This document shows, one piece after another, positions 19,290 through 27,566 of a stretch of DNA of 64,000 nucleotides (position 1 is its first letter; each line of letters begins with the position of its first letter). The position numbers and the translations under genes are program-made. The notes under the pieces were generated by a model, which did no database searches, was not told the DNA's origin, and was given only the letters and a program-made list of their open reading frames with translations. Source of the DNA: Kaistella palustris DSM 21579 (GTDB taxonomy: Bacteria; Bacteroidota; Bacteroidia; Flavobacteriales; Weeksellaceae); assembly GCF_000422265.1 (NCBI RefSeq), contig NZ_AULL01000013.1, positions 124,001 to 188,000 of the forward strand, given 5' to 3'.

Positions 19290-20591
19290 TTATTCTTCTG
19301 CCAAACCACTTTTGTACGCGTCCAGAGCGCGTTGCCGCGCGAATTTGTGGTCGACCATCGGTTTGGGATAAGCGGAAGTGCCAAATTCATTCACCCACTT
19401 TTTGATATATATAAATTCAGGATCGAATTTTTTCTGCTGCGATTCCGGATTGAAAATTCTGAAATAAGGCGCCGCATCGCAGCCACTGCCGGCGCTCCAC
19501 TGCCAGTTGCCGTTATTGGCCGATAAATCATAATCCAGAAGTTTTTCTGCAAAATAGGCTTCGCCAATCCCCCAGTCCATCAGTAGATGTTTGGTAAAAA
19601 AGCCTGCACACACCATCCTAACACGGTTATGCATAAATCCGGTTGCGTTCAGTTCACGCATTCCGGCATCTACCAGTGGAAAACCTGTTTTGCCTTGCTG
19701 CCATTTTTTTAAATCAGCCTCATCGAAACGCCACTCGATCTGGTCATATCTCGTTTTGAAGGAATGGTGTACCACTTTCGGAAAATGATACATGATCTGC
19801 ATAAAAAATTCGCGCCAGATGAGTTCTTTCAAATAGGTCTGGCTCAAGCTTCCCGCTTCTCTTGCCAATGTTCTGATGCTTATAGTACCAAACCGCAGAT
19901 GTACGCTCATTTTCGAGGTTTCTATGGTAGGAAGATTCCTGGTAGCGTGGTATTTTTGCAGTATTTCTGCATTAATCTGCGGAACCTCGAATTTATATCC
20001 GGTTGGCGAAAAACCAAGTTTCTGCCATGAGATTTTTTCCCTTTTCTGATCGAGGAGATTCTCTAACAGTTTCCCGCTGAAATAATGTTCGGTTTCTTTT
20101 TCGTTAAATTTAATGAGCCACTGTTTTGAGTATGGGGTGAAAACCGTGTACGGTGACTGATCCGCCTTCAGAATATCTTCTTTATGAAAAATCACCTGAT
20201 CTTTAAATAATTGAAAACCAATACTTTTTAATTCCAAAGACTTTCGAACCTCATCATCACGGCGTATCGCATAAGGTTCATAATCTTCGTTGGCAAAGAC
20301 GTTTTTAATTTCAAATTCTTCAGTGAGGTCTTTAAATATATTTAACGGTTTTCCGTATAAAACAGAAATTGCCTTCCCTTTATTCTCTAAAAAATCATTC
20401 AGCATTTCCAGCGCCTGAACTATAAAATCCACACGTCTGTCTTCTTTATTTTCAAGCTGCGATAAAATATCGGTATCAAAAATAAAGACCGGCAGAACCT
20501 TTTCTTCCGAGTTTAAAGCCTGAAAAAGTCCGTGATTATCAATCAGGCGCAAATCCCGCCGAAACCAGAAAACCGAGATTTCATTCCGCAT
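19290..20591 (-). CDS. phr: Deoxyribodipyrimidine photolyase (class I cryptochrome/photolyase)
   Basis: Light-driven repair of UV pyrimidine dimers using FAD. N-terminal alpha/beta domain starts ISVFWFRRDLRLIDNHGL. The FAD-binding domain has MSVHLRFGTISIRTL, ELIWREFFMQIMYHFP, GFPLVDAGMRELNATGFMHNR (quoted in parts: GFPLVDAGMREL and GFMHNRVRMV), LMDWGIGEAYFAEKL and the diagnostic NGNWQWSAGSGCDAAPYFRI. About 433 residues, class I length. The first ATG (20591) overlaps the MarR gene stop by 11 nt; an in-frame TTG two codons upstream is less likely. Terminal gene of the left arm of the photoprotection island. Confidence 0.94.
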   Translation of the reverse strand: MRNEISVFWFRRDLRLIDNHGLFQALNSEEKVLPVFIFDTDILSQLENKEDRRVDFIVQALEMLNDFLENKGKAISVLYGKPLNIFKDLTEEFEIKNVFANEDYEPYAIRRDDEVRKSLELKSIGFQLFKDQVIFHKEDILKADQSPYTVFTPYSKQWLIKFNEKETEHYFSGKLLENLLDQKREKISWQKLGFSPTGYKFEVPQINAEILQKYHATRNLPTIETSKMSVHLRFGTISIRTLAREAGSLSQTYLKELIWREFFMQIMYHFPKVVHHSFKTRYDQIEWRFDEADLKKWQQGKTGFPLVDAGMRELNATGFMHNRVRMVCAGFFTKHLLMDWGIGEAYFAEKLLDYDLSANNGNWQWSAGSGCDAAPYFRIFNPESQQKKFDPEFIYIKKWVNEFGTSAYPKPMVDHKFARQRALDAYKSGLAEE

Positions 20592-21237
20592 ATTCAACCA
20601 TTTTTAAAATTTCCTGAAGTGCCTCATTTTTACTGTTCAGATACACAGTGTGGTGAAAAGTATTGAGCTTTTTCAGTGAATGCAAAAGTTCTTCCTTTTC
20701 CTGAACAGACAGTTTTCCGCACATGATTTTAGAGACTACAGTAATATCTTTCATGGTCTTCAAAAAGACCGTCCTGCCCTTTTCGCTAACTGAAATTCGC
20801 GTGCTTCTTTTATCATCTTTGTCAGGACTTTCGCACAAGAGACCGTTTTTTACAAGACGTTTTATAATTTCTATTCCTGTTTGTTTTTCGTGCGCGTTCT
20901 TTTCAATAAGCTGCATTTTTGTCAGCGAATCGTAGTCCATTAAACGGAAAAGATAAGTAAAATCCTCGTTGACCAGATCGGGGTTTTCGGCCAAAGCTTT
21001 GCGGATCAGCTGTTTTGAATAGCGACCAAGCATGATGACCTGTTTCGCAATCTCATTTTCAAGATCGTAAACCTCCAGCTCAAATTTCTCCGCAAGATTT
21101 TTAGGCGCTTCTTTTTCGTAAGCTCTGCGGTTCAGATGTTGGCGGAAATCCTCAACTGTAAACGCGGCTGTGGGTTGCGCTTTCTCAAAAGAATCGATCT
21201 CTTTTAAAACATCAATAAAAAAATTGAAATTCACCAT
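20581..21237 (-). CDS. MarR-family transcriptional regulator
   Basis: About 218 residues. Winged helix-turn-helix around residues 105-165: LVNEDFTYLFRLMDYDSLTK, MQLIEKNAHEKQTGIEIIKR, LVKNGLLCESPDKDDKRSTR (D-x-R-S wing typical of MarR) and ISVSEKGRTVFLKTM. The N-terminal 80 residues are a helical extension not seen in short MarR proteins. The ATG at 21237 sits just inside the SDR gene's stop region (a GTG one codon earlier also overlaps it); the 3' end overlaps the photolyase start. It is therefore cotranslated with both and could regulate the photolyase/carotenoid island. Ligand unknown. Confidence 0.85.
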   Translation of the reverse strand: MVNFNFFIDVLKEIDSFEKAQPTAAFTVEDFRQHLNRRAYEKEAPKNLAEKFELEVYDLENEIAKQVIMLGRYSKQLIRKALAENPDLVNEDFTYLFRLMDYDSLTKMQLIEKNAHEKQTGIEIIKRLVKNGLLCESPDKDDKRSTRISVSEKGRTVFLKTMKDITVVSKIMCGKLSVQEKEELLHSLKKLNTFHHTVYLNSKNEALQEILKMVEYAE

Positions 21238-21239
21238 CA

Positions 21240-21935
21240 CTATAATTTAATATTTCCCAAACCGCCTTCAACACCAATAATCTGACCTGTCATCCAGGAG
21301 CTTTTCTCTGAAACTAAGAATGCAGCGACCTGCGCACTGTCTTCGGGCAAACCAATTCGCTGTAAAGGATGTCTCTTTGCCGAAGCCGCGCGTTTTTCTT
21401 CAGTGGAAAGAAGTTGTGCCGCCAAATCCGTATCAGACAGCGAAGGCGCAACGACATTTACACGAATATTAAAAGCGGAAACTTCCGCTGCAAGACTCCT
21501 CGCAAAACCTTCCAGCGCCGCTTTGCTCGCGGATATCGACGTATGGAAAGGCATTCCGACTTTCGCAGCTACAGTACTGAAAAGAACGATACTTGCCGAA
21601 CCGGATCTTTTTAAAGCCGGCAAACACTTCTGTATGACCTTCACCGCACCCAGGAAATTCTGCCGGAAATCCGCTAAAAAATCTTCTTCCGTAAAACGGC
21701 TGAAAGGTTTCAGTTTAATGGATCCGGGGCAAAAAACAAGTCCGTGTAATTCTTCTGGCAGGCTCAAATCATCCTTTGGATCAAAGGCGACATCAGCTTC
21801 AAAAAATTTTGTATTCAGCGCGTGGAGTTCATCAGTAAGCGTTCTGGAAATGATGTAGAGATTTTCTTTTCTCAAAAGTTCTGCGGTCTTAAACCCAATT
21901 CCGCGGCCCGCTCCTGCAATAAGTATATTTTTCAT
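21240..21935 (-). CDS. Short-chain dehydrogenase/reductase-like protein lacking the catalytic Tyr
   Basis: 231 residues with a Rossmann start IAGAGRGIGFKTAELL (a GxxxGxG-like motif), GLVFCPGSIKLKPF in place of the usual NNAG, SIVLFSTVAAKVGMPFH and the C-terminal RVNVVAPSLSDTDLA and GQIIGVEGG. The active-site Y-x-x-x-K is replaced: the protein reads HTSISASKAALEG, with Ile (codon ATA) at the Tyr position. The Ser (FST) and Lys remain. It may be a non-catalytic or altered-chemistry SDR. Fits between the DUF2805 gene (29 bp) and MarR gene (overlap). Confidence 0.85.
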   Translation of the reverse strand: MKNILIAGAGRGIGFKTAELLRKENLYIISRTLTDELHALNTKFFEADVAFDPKDDLSLPEELHGLVFCPGSIKLKPFSRFTEEDFLADFRQNFLGAVKVIQKCLPALKRSGSASIVLFSTVAAKVGMPFHTSISASKAALEGFARSLAAEVSAFNIRVNVVAPSLSDTDLAAQLLSTEEKRAASAKRHPLQRIGLPEDSAQVAAFLVSEKSSWMTGQIIGVEGGLGNIKL

Positions 21936-21964
21936 TGATTATGTTTTATAGTTCGTCGGCAATT

Positions 21965-22240
21965 TTATCTTTTGCTGATGTGATTGCCGGTGATCATTCT
22001 CTGCCGGGAGCAGCGAAAACGAGAAATTCCGGCACTTCTTTTAAACAAATGTTTGTGGCTTACGCCCGAGTTGACACGCTTACGCCATAAATTAAAAGAA
22101 TTTCTTTTCAGCTCTTTTCTCATCAGCGTGATCACGTCTTTTTCATTAAGATCAAATTGATAATTAATGGCTTCGAACGGGGTTCGGTCTTCCCACGCCA
22201 TCTCAATGACACGGTTGGTTTGTTCAGGGCTTAATATCAC
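21965..22240 (-). CDS. DUF2805 / TIGR03643 family protein
   Basis: Small basic protein of a widespread uncharacterised bacterial family. The conserved core is present: EMAWEDRTPFEAINYQFDL, then EKDVITLMRKELKRNSFNLW, RKRVN and the Arg-rich RFRCSRQRMITGNHISKR tail. Members are about 80-100 residues and often occur near photolyase or cryptochrome genes. No ATG precedes the conserved core. The GTG at 22240 gives 91 residues and best fits the family; a TTG at 22267 would add nine. It overlaps the end of the AarF gene by 17 nt, so translation may depend on coupling. Positively charged; DNA or RNA binding is possible but unproved. Confidence 0.8.
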   Translation of the reverse strand: MILSPEQTNRVIEMAWEDRTPFEAINYQFDLNEKDVITLMRKELKRNSFNLWRKRVNSGVSHKHLFKRSAGISRFRCSRQRMITGNHISKR

Positions 22241-23555
22241 TTTTAATAAAGTTTTTGTAATTATCAATAACGATGTCTTGCGCTTTCAGCTCATTCATAA
22301 GATTGAAGAGGCCAAAGAACGTCCGGTTCATGTAAATGAAATGCCGTGAGCCGCGGTTGCCGTTCTTGCCTTTGAGCTGCGTGTTTTTCGCGTATTTCTG
22401 GCCTAAATCTGCGAGTGCGGAAAAAAAGGCGGGATCCGCAAAATCAAACTTTTCCTCCTGAAAAGGCGTTGTGAACAAATACAGCAACTCATAAAAAATG
22501 GTTGTAAAGAATTCCTTTTCATCTTCAGAATCATCAGGTCGTATGATCTCGAGTTCACGGAGTTTTTGATCAAAAAAAACTTTATTGTTTAAATTTTCGC
22601 GGCGCGAAAGTTCAAAATATGGAATATAAAAATCCTGCGGAATCGTCTTCATACAGCCAAAATCAATCGCTGTTAAAGTGTTTTCCGGTGACACCAGAAA
22701 ATTGCCGGGATGCGGATCGGCGTGAACTTTTTTCAAATGATGAATCTGAAACATATAAAAATCCCACAACGCCTGCCCTATTTTGCGGGCCGCTTCAGGA
22801 TTGGTATTTTCCGCGCAGAAGGTGGAAAGGTGTCGCCCGTGCATCCAGTCCATAGTAATAATGCGGTCGTTGGACAGTTCGGGATAGTAAGTAGGAAAAG
22901 TAATATCAGCGAGTGGTTTGCAACTTTTGCTGATCTCTACACTCTGGCGGAGTTCAAGGTCGTAATCTGTTTCCTCCAGGAGTTTATCTTCCACTTCTTT
23001 AAAATACTGATCAGAATTTTTTCCCTTGATGTTGAACATGCGCATGGCAATCGGTTTAACGAGCGCCAAATCCGAAGAAATACTGTCGGAAACACCCGGG
23101 TACTGAATCTTCACGGCGAGTTCCCTGCCATCTTTCCAGGCTTTGTGAACCTGACCGATACTCGCAGCATTTGTGGATTCCATAGTAAAGCGGTCGAAAA
23201 GTTCAGCAGGTTTTTGGCCAAAATAATTTTTAAAGATCTTATTTACAAGAGGTCCGGACAGCGGCGGCACCTGAAACTGAGACAGCGAAAATTTCTCCAC
23301 ATACGCGGCAGGTAAGATATTCTTTTCCATACTGAGCATCTGTGCGACTTTCAGTGCGCTGCCTTTCAGTTCCTTTAAACTGTCGTAAATGTCTTCTGCA
23401 TTATTTTTATTTAAAGCATCTTTGGCTTCAACTTTGGTTTTTGTGATTTTATCGCCGTAATATTTCAGGTAATTCACGCCCACTTTTGCGCCTGTAGAAA
23501 TCAGTTTGGTGGCGCGTTCGATCTTACCTGTGGGGATTTTGTTCAGTGTTTTCAT
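22224..23555 (-). CDS. ABC1/AarF-family atypical kinase (UbiB/COQ8-like)
   Basis: 443-residue protein-kinase-like ATPase of the UbiB/ADCK family. A-rich/QRH-type loop NAASIGQVHKAW, the ATP lysine in LAVKIQYPGV, catalytic HADPHPGNFLVSPE and the metal-binding AIDFGCMK are all intact. The family-defining KxGQ motif reads LKGSALKVAQMLSME, so Gly is Ala. No C-terminal membrane helices, unlike the second copy at 56748. Elsewhere this family supports isoprenoid quinone synthesis or lipid handling; its position next to carotenoid genes hints at isoprenoid lipid trafficking. It starts on the TAATG junction with the TetR gene. Confidence 0.9.
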   Translation of the reverse strand: MKTLNKIPTGKIERATKLISTGAKVGVNYLKYYGDKITKTKVEAKDALNKNNAEDIYDSLKELKGSALKVAQMLSMEKNILPAAYVEKFSLSQFQVPPLSGPLVNKIFKNYFGQKPAELFDRFTMESTNAASIGQVHKAWKDGRELAVKIQYPGVSDSISSDLALVKPIAMRMFNIKGKNSDQYFKEVEDKLLEETDYDLELRQSVEISKSCKPLADITFPTYYPELSNDRIITMDWMHGRHLSTFCAENTNPEAARKIGQALWDFYMFQIHHLKKVHADPHPGNFLVSPENTLTAIDFGCMKTIPQDFYIPYFELSRRENLNNKVFFDQKLRELEIIRPDDSEDEKEFFTTIFYELLYLFTTPFQEEKFDFADPAFFSALADLGQKYAKNTQLKGKNGNRGSRHFIYMNRTFFGLFNLMNELKAQDIVIDNYKNFIKSDIKP

Positions 23556-24223
23556 TAATGGCTTTTTACTTTTTCATTAAATAGAAATTTGCCCAGATCC
23601 AGAAGTTTCTTTAAAGGTTTTACGTCTAAAAGTTCAAAACCCGTGTCGACAGATTTCTCTATAAAAACATCGGTCTTCTCAAAGTTTGGACTTCGGTCAT
23701 CAAGCCAGAATTTCAACACGGAAAGAAAGTTTCCCCAGATGAGTTCTTCCAGGCTTCTATTTTTTAATTTTTCCAGACGCAGCATATTTTCACTGTCGAT
23801 ATCACTCAGAGGTACAGAAAGTTCCAGACTTTTCACAAATTCTGTAAAATCGGGTTTCAGAGTCCACACTTTTTTCAGTGCTGCGAGATTATTTTCTCGT
23901 CCATCTATAAGATAAATGACCAAACTTCTATTGAGCGTGAGCTGTTCAAAAAACGTATAATAAAGAGAGAGCAGCTTATTCTTCGCAGAATCTCCCGGAT
24001 AACTTTCATCTGTCAGCAGCAGCACAACACTTTCGCGGAAAAAATAGCGCAGGTAATCCTCTTCCAACTGTTCGAGACCTGCGTAAAAACTGTAAAACTC
24101 AACTTCGCTCATATTATGGTTTTCGCAGAAAGTATAAACATTGAGTGGCTTTTCATTATGCCGCAGCACATATTTTGAATAAAAATCTAAGATTTGTTCC
24201 TTACGTTCATTTATTTTTTTCAT
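23555..24223 (-). CDS. TetR-family-like transcriptional regulator
   Basis: About 222 residues. N-terminal helix-turn-helix-like stretch: ERKEQILDFYSKYVLRHNEK, PLNVYTFCENHNMSEVEFYS and FYAGLEQLEEDYLRYFFRES, as in divergent TetR proteins in which a Tyr/Phe-rich recognition helix follows. The C-terminal ligand-binding part is alpha-helical (LLSLYYTFFEQLTLNRSLVI; LEELIWGNFLSVLKFWLDDR). The ATG at 24223 suits the start; an earlier in-frame TTG (24247) would overlap the promoter. First gene of the left arm, divergent from crtI with 87 bp between, so a plausible regulator of both arms. HTH assignment is moderate. Confidence 0.75.
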   Translation of the reverse strand: MKKINERKEQILDFYSKYVLRHNEKPLNVYTFCENHNMSEVEFYSFYAGLEQLEEDYLRYFFRESVVLLLTDESYPGDSAKNKLLSLYYTFFEQLTLNRSLVIYLIDGRENNLAALKKVWTLKPDFTEFVKSLELSVPLSDIDSENMLRLEKLKNRSLEELIWGNFLSVLKFWLDDRSPNFEKTDVFIEKSVDTGFELLDVKPLKKLLDLGKFLFNEKVKSH

Positions 24224-24310
24224 AACTTCAATAAATATATTGGACAAAATTAGTAAAAATATTTTCCATTTTAAAAATAAAAGTATATTTTTGTTCCATT
24301 AATTACTGTC
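24224..24310. promoter_or_regulatory. Divergent promoter region between the TetR and crtI arms
   Basis: The 87-bp AT-rich gap carries a -7 box for each direction: TATTTTTG at 24286-24293 (plus, toward crtI) and TAATTTTG at 24252-24245 (minus, toward the TetR gene). Around them lies a loose inverted repeat TGGACAAAA (24241-24249) and TTTTGTTCCA (24290-24299), a possible operator for the adjacent regulator. -33 boxes are poor on both sides, consistent with activation or regulated promoters. Confidence 0.55.
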
Positions 24311-25792
24311 ATGAAAAAAGTTGTCATCATCGGATCCGGATTTTCAGCCCTCGCTGCAGCCTGTTATATGGCGCAGGCAGATCATTCCGTGACGGTCCTG
24401 GAGAAAAACGAGCAGCTTGGCGGTCGCGCTTCTCTGTTGGAAATCGATGGTTATAAATTCGATATGGGGCCAAGCTGGTACTGGATGCCGGATATTTTTG
24501 AAAGATTTTTTGCTGATTTCGGCAGAAAAGTTTCCGACTATTATGAGTTAAAAAAACTGTCACCAGCCTACAGAGTTTATTTTGGTGAAAATGATTATAT
24601 CGACATTTCCGATGAGCCCGAAAAAATCATTGAAAAGTTTGAAGAAGTAGAACCCGGAAGCGGCAAACATCTGCGTAAATTCATGGAGGCTTCCCGGAAA
24701 AATTACGAGATTGCAATGAAGGACCTTGTATACAATCCCGGAAAATCTGTCCTGGAACTTGTTAACATGGACACCGCGATGAGAGTTCATCTGTTTATGC
24801 AAAATATCTCGCAAACGGTGCGCCGAAACATTAAGAATCCTAAACTGCAGAGCATTCTGGAATTTCCGGTTCTGTTTCTGGGAGCAAAACCGCAGAACAC
24901 GCCGGCATTTTATAACTTTATGAATCACGCAGATTTCGGTTTGGGAACCTGGTATCCGAAAGGTGGATTTAACGCCGTAGCAATGGGAATGGTAAAACTT
25001 GCCAAAGAATTCGGTGTTGAATTCTTTGTGGATCAGGAAGTGATCCGCATCGAAACTGAAAATAACCAGGCAAAAGCAGTCCGCACAAAATCCGAAATTT
25101 TTGGCGCAGATATTGTAATTTCCGGGGCAGATTACGCACATACCGAAAAACTTTTAACGAAAACAGAAAAAAATTATCCGCCTGAATATTGGCAAAAGAA
25201 AGTTTTTGCACCTTCTGCCTTTCTGTATTATGTAGCTTTCGACCGAAAGGTTCCGGAACTCCAGCACCACAATCTTTTTTTTGATACCGATTTTGGGAAA
25301 CATGCCGTTGAAATTTATGATGAACCTCAACTGCCGACAAACCCTTTGTTTTACGCGAATTTTTCATCAAAAACCGATACGGATTTATGTCCGCCGGGAA
25401 AAGAAGTGGGATTTTTCCTGATTCCTGTGGCGGTTGATCTGGAGGATAATGCGGAGATCCACGAGCGGTATTTTGAGCTGATAATGGACCGCATACAAAA
25501 GAACGTGGGCGTAGACTTGCGGGGTTCGGTACGCTTTAAAAAAAGTTTCGGGGTGCAGGATTTTAAAGAACGGTATAACTCTTGCCGCGGTAACGCGTAC
25601 GGTTTGGCAAATACACTTTTACAGACATCGGTTTTGCGGCCGGGCATCAGTAACAAAAAAATCAAGAACCTTTTCTACACCGGCCAACTGACCGTTCCCG
25701 GCCCCGGAGTTCCGCCGGCATTAATTTCCGGAAAAGTAGTAACCGATTATATTCTACATCAACAAAAGCACAATTTTTCTCCCCATGAATAA
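24311..25792 (+). CDS. crtI: Phytoene desaturase
   Basis: Introduces double bonds into phytoene to make lycopene (FAD-dependent). N-terminal dinucleotide-binding VVIIGSGFSALAAACYMA with the following Glu (LEKNEQLGGRAS), FDMGPSWYWMPD substrate-entry motif and the C-terminal CrtI signature LFYTGQLTVPGPGVPPALIS. 493 residues, the normal CrtI length. First gene of the right arm; its 3' end overlaps crtB by 8 nt, so the two are translationally coupled. Number of desaturations cannot be read from sequence, but the presence of a lycopene cyclase gene implies the four-step product lycopene. Confidence 0.96.
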   Translation: MKKVVIIGSGFSALAAACYMAQADHSVTVLEKNEQLGGRASLLEIDGYKFDMGPSWYWMPDIFERFFADFGRKVSDYYELKKLSPAYRVYFGENDYIDISDEPEKIIEKFEEVEPGSGKHLRKFMEASRKNYEIAMKDLVYNPGKSVLELVNMDTAMRVHLFMQNISQTVRRNIKNPKLQSILEFPVLFLGAKPQNTPAFYNFMNHADFGLGTWYPKGGFNAVAMGMVKLAKEFGVEFFVDQEVIRIETENNQAKAVRTKSEIFGADIVISGADYAHTEKLLTKTEKNYPPEYWQKKVFAPSAFLYYVAFDRKVPELQHHNLFFDTDFGKHAVEIYDEPQLPTNPLFYANFSSKTDTDLCPPGKEVGFFLIPVAVDLEDNAEIHERYFELIMDRIQKNVGVDLRGSVRFKKSFGVQDFKERYNSCRGNAYGLANTLLQTSVLRPGISNKKIKNLFYTGQLTVPGPGVPPALISGKVVTDYILHQQKHNFSPHE

Positions 25793-26630
25793 TCTAGAAA
25801 TTTTCAACTCGCTGTGCGGACTTTCATCGAAGATGGTCACTGCGAAATACAGTACGTCATTTTTTCGGGCATCTTCGCTTTTTCATCCGGAAATCCGGCA
25901 GCATATCTACAACATTTATGGATTCGTGCGATTTGCAGATGAGATCGTAGATACCTTTCACGATTACGATAAGGTAAAACTGATGGCTGAGTTTGAAAGC
26001 AATTACAAAACGGCACAGGAAAACCGAATCTCCATGAATCCAATTCTGCACTCGTTTTGCCTGACGCAGCGTGAAAAAAACATTCCCCAGCATCTGGTGG
26101 ATGCGTTTCTGCATTCAATGAAAATGGATCTGGGTGAAATTAAAAACCTGAACGACGAAAAGTACCAGGAATATATTTATGGCTCGGCTGAAGTGGTGGG
26201 CTTAATGTGTCTGAAAGTTTTTGTAAATGGAAACGAGGAGGAATATGAGAAATTAAAACCTTACGCACAAAGCCTTGGTGCTGCTTTTCAGAAGATCAAT
26301 TTTTTGCGCGACATCAATGCTGATTTTAATGATCTCAACCGGACATATTTTCCCGGGGTAGATTTTGCCAACTTTTCGCTGGAAGATAAAATGACCATTG
26401 AAAAAGATATTGCAAACGATTTTGCACACGCAAAAATTGGGATTAAAATGTTGCCGATATCCAGCAAACTCGCGGTTTTCATGGCCTTTAAATATTACTT
26501 TAATCTTTTAAAAAAAATAAAAAGAACTAAACCGGAACTTTTGATGACCAAAAGAATCCGCGTTTCGAACGCGAGAAAAATGTATCTTTTCGGCGAAATG
26601 ATCGTCAACAAAAATTTGAATCTCCTTTAA
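25785..26630 (+). CDS. crtB: Phytoene synthase
   Basis: Condenses two geranylgeranyl diphosphates to phytoene. Two Asp-rich metal-binding motifs: DEIVD at about residues 52-56 (in YGFVRFADEIVDTFHD) and the second, LRDINADFNDLNRTYFP, with family motif KYSTSFFRASSLF near the start and YIYGSAEVVGLMCLKVF in between. 281 residues, normal. Stop codon shares bases with the start of the next gene (TAATG), indicating coupling. A GGPP synthase gene is not in the window and must lie elsewhere. Confidence 0.95.
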   Translation: MNNLEIFNSLCGLSSKMVTAKYSTSFFRASSLFHPEIRQHIYNIYGFVRFADEIVDTFHDYDKVKLMAEFESNYKTAQENRISMNPILHSFCLTQREKNIPQHLVDAFLHSMKMDLGEIKNLNDEKYQEYIYGSAEVVGLMCLKVFVNGNEEEYEKLKPYAQSLGAAFQKINFLRDINADFNDLNRTYFPGVDFANFSLEDKMTIEKDIANDFAHAKIGIKMLPISSKLAVFMAFKYYFNLLKKIKRTKPELLMTKRIRVSNARKMYLFGEMIVNKNLNLL

Positions 26631-27088
26631 TGAAAAGAATTGCAGTAACGGCTTTTTTAAGTATTTCGGGAATCATGCTGTCACAAAATTTAAAAGAATA
26701 CCGAACGATGCTGAAATCCGGCGAAAACTCCGAGAGATCAGCAAAACTTCTGATAGAAAAATCTACAGCAGCATTTGAAAAAACCGGCGAGCCTTTATAT
26801 GGTGGCTTTCTGGCAGTAGGCAATTTCTATATGGCAAAACACGCCTTTAACCCGCTGAAGAAAATGTCTTATTTTAATGAAGGAAAAGCTAAACTTGAAA
26901 ATGCGGTAAAAGCAGATCCAAAAAATCTGGAGATCCGCCTGATGCGCCTGATCACGCAGGAAAATGCACCGCGGATCCTGGGTTATAACCAACATATTGC
27001 GGAAGACCGGAATTTCCTCATCAGAGAATACCGCAATACGCCGGACAGTGATTTGAAGGTGTACATTCAGCAATATTTAAATCTATAA
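26630..27088 (+). CDS. Small exported protein of the carotenoid cluster, unknown function
   Basis: 152 residues. N-terminal signal-like segment MKRIAVTAFLSISGIMLSQ. The mature part is helical and basic, with EKTGEPLYGGFLAVGNFYMA, KHAFNPLKKMSYFNEGKAKL and ENAVKADPKNLEIRLMRLIT, patterns resembling a tetratricopeptide-like helical repeat, but I cannot name a family. Coupled to crtB (overlap) and 1 bp before crtZ, so it is made with the carotenoid enzymes. Candidate periplasmic or membrane-associated accessory of carotenoid assembly; function not known. Confidence 0.8.
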   Translation: MKRIAVTAFLSISGIMLSQNLKEYRTMLKSGENSERSAKLLIEKSTAAFEKTGEPLYGGFLAVGNFYMAKHAFNPLKKMSYFNEGKAKLENAVKADPKNLEIRLMRLITQENAPRILGYNQHIAEDRNFLIREYRNTPDSDLKVYIQQYLNL

Positions 27089-27089
27089 A

Positions 27090-27563
27090 ATGGAAATTAC
27101 AGCATATATCCTGCTTACTCTGGGTGTTTTCGTACTGATGGAAGGCGTTACCTGGCTCACGCACAAATTTGTGATGCATGGTTTGGGCTGGTATTTTCAC
27201 GAGGATCATCACCAACCCGGATATCCACATGTTTTCGAAAAAAATGACGCTTTTTTTGTGGTGTTCGCAATCCCGACTATGCTTTTGTTTTACTTCGGAA
27301 CGCGGGACGGAATTAATGCCATGTTTTTTATAGGCCTGGGAATTCTGCTGTACGGCATGGCGTATTTTCTGATCCACGATGTGCTGATCCACCGCCGTTT
27401 CAAATGGTTCGACAATACGAACAACTGGTATTTGCGCGGTTTACGGAAAGCGCATAAAATGCACCATAAACATTTGGGGAAGGAAGAGGGCGAATGCTTC
27501 GGTATGTTGTTCGTGCCATTAAAATATTTTCGGGAAGCGCGATTATCAATTCAAAAAAAATAA
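27090..27563 (+). CDS. crtZ: Beta-carotene hydroxylase (fatty-acid-hydroxylase fold)
   Basis: Hydroxylates beta-carotene at the 3 positions to zeaxanthin. Non-haem di-iron His clusters are all present: THKFVMHG (residues 25-30), FHEDHH (37-41), IHDVLIHRR and AHKMHHKH. Four hydrophobic stretches span the membrane. 157 residues, the compact bacterial size. Place in the crt operon supports the assignment over other sterol-desaturase-like enzymes. Follows the small exported-protein gene by 1 bp; three bases separate it from the lycopene cyclase gene. Confidence 0.93.
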   Translation: MEITAYILLTLGVFVLMEGVTWLTHKFVMHGLGWYFHEDHHQPGYPHVFEKNDAFFVVFAIPTMLLFYFGTRDGINAMFFIGLGILLYGMAYFLIHDVLIHRRFKWFDNTNNWYLRGLRKAHKMHHKHLGKEEGECFGMLFVPLKYFREARLSIQKK

Positions 27564-27566
27564 ATT

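Noticed and set aside
22710-23315. 201-codon frame antisense to the AarF kinase gene
   Set aside because: The kinase motifs are on the other strand; no independent start or signal.
24560-25141. 193-codon frame antisense inside crtI
   Set aside because: Lies wholly within crtI in another frame; Cys/Phe-rich composition typical of a shadow frame.
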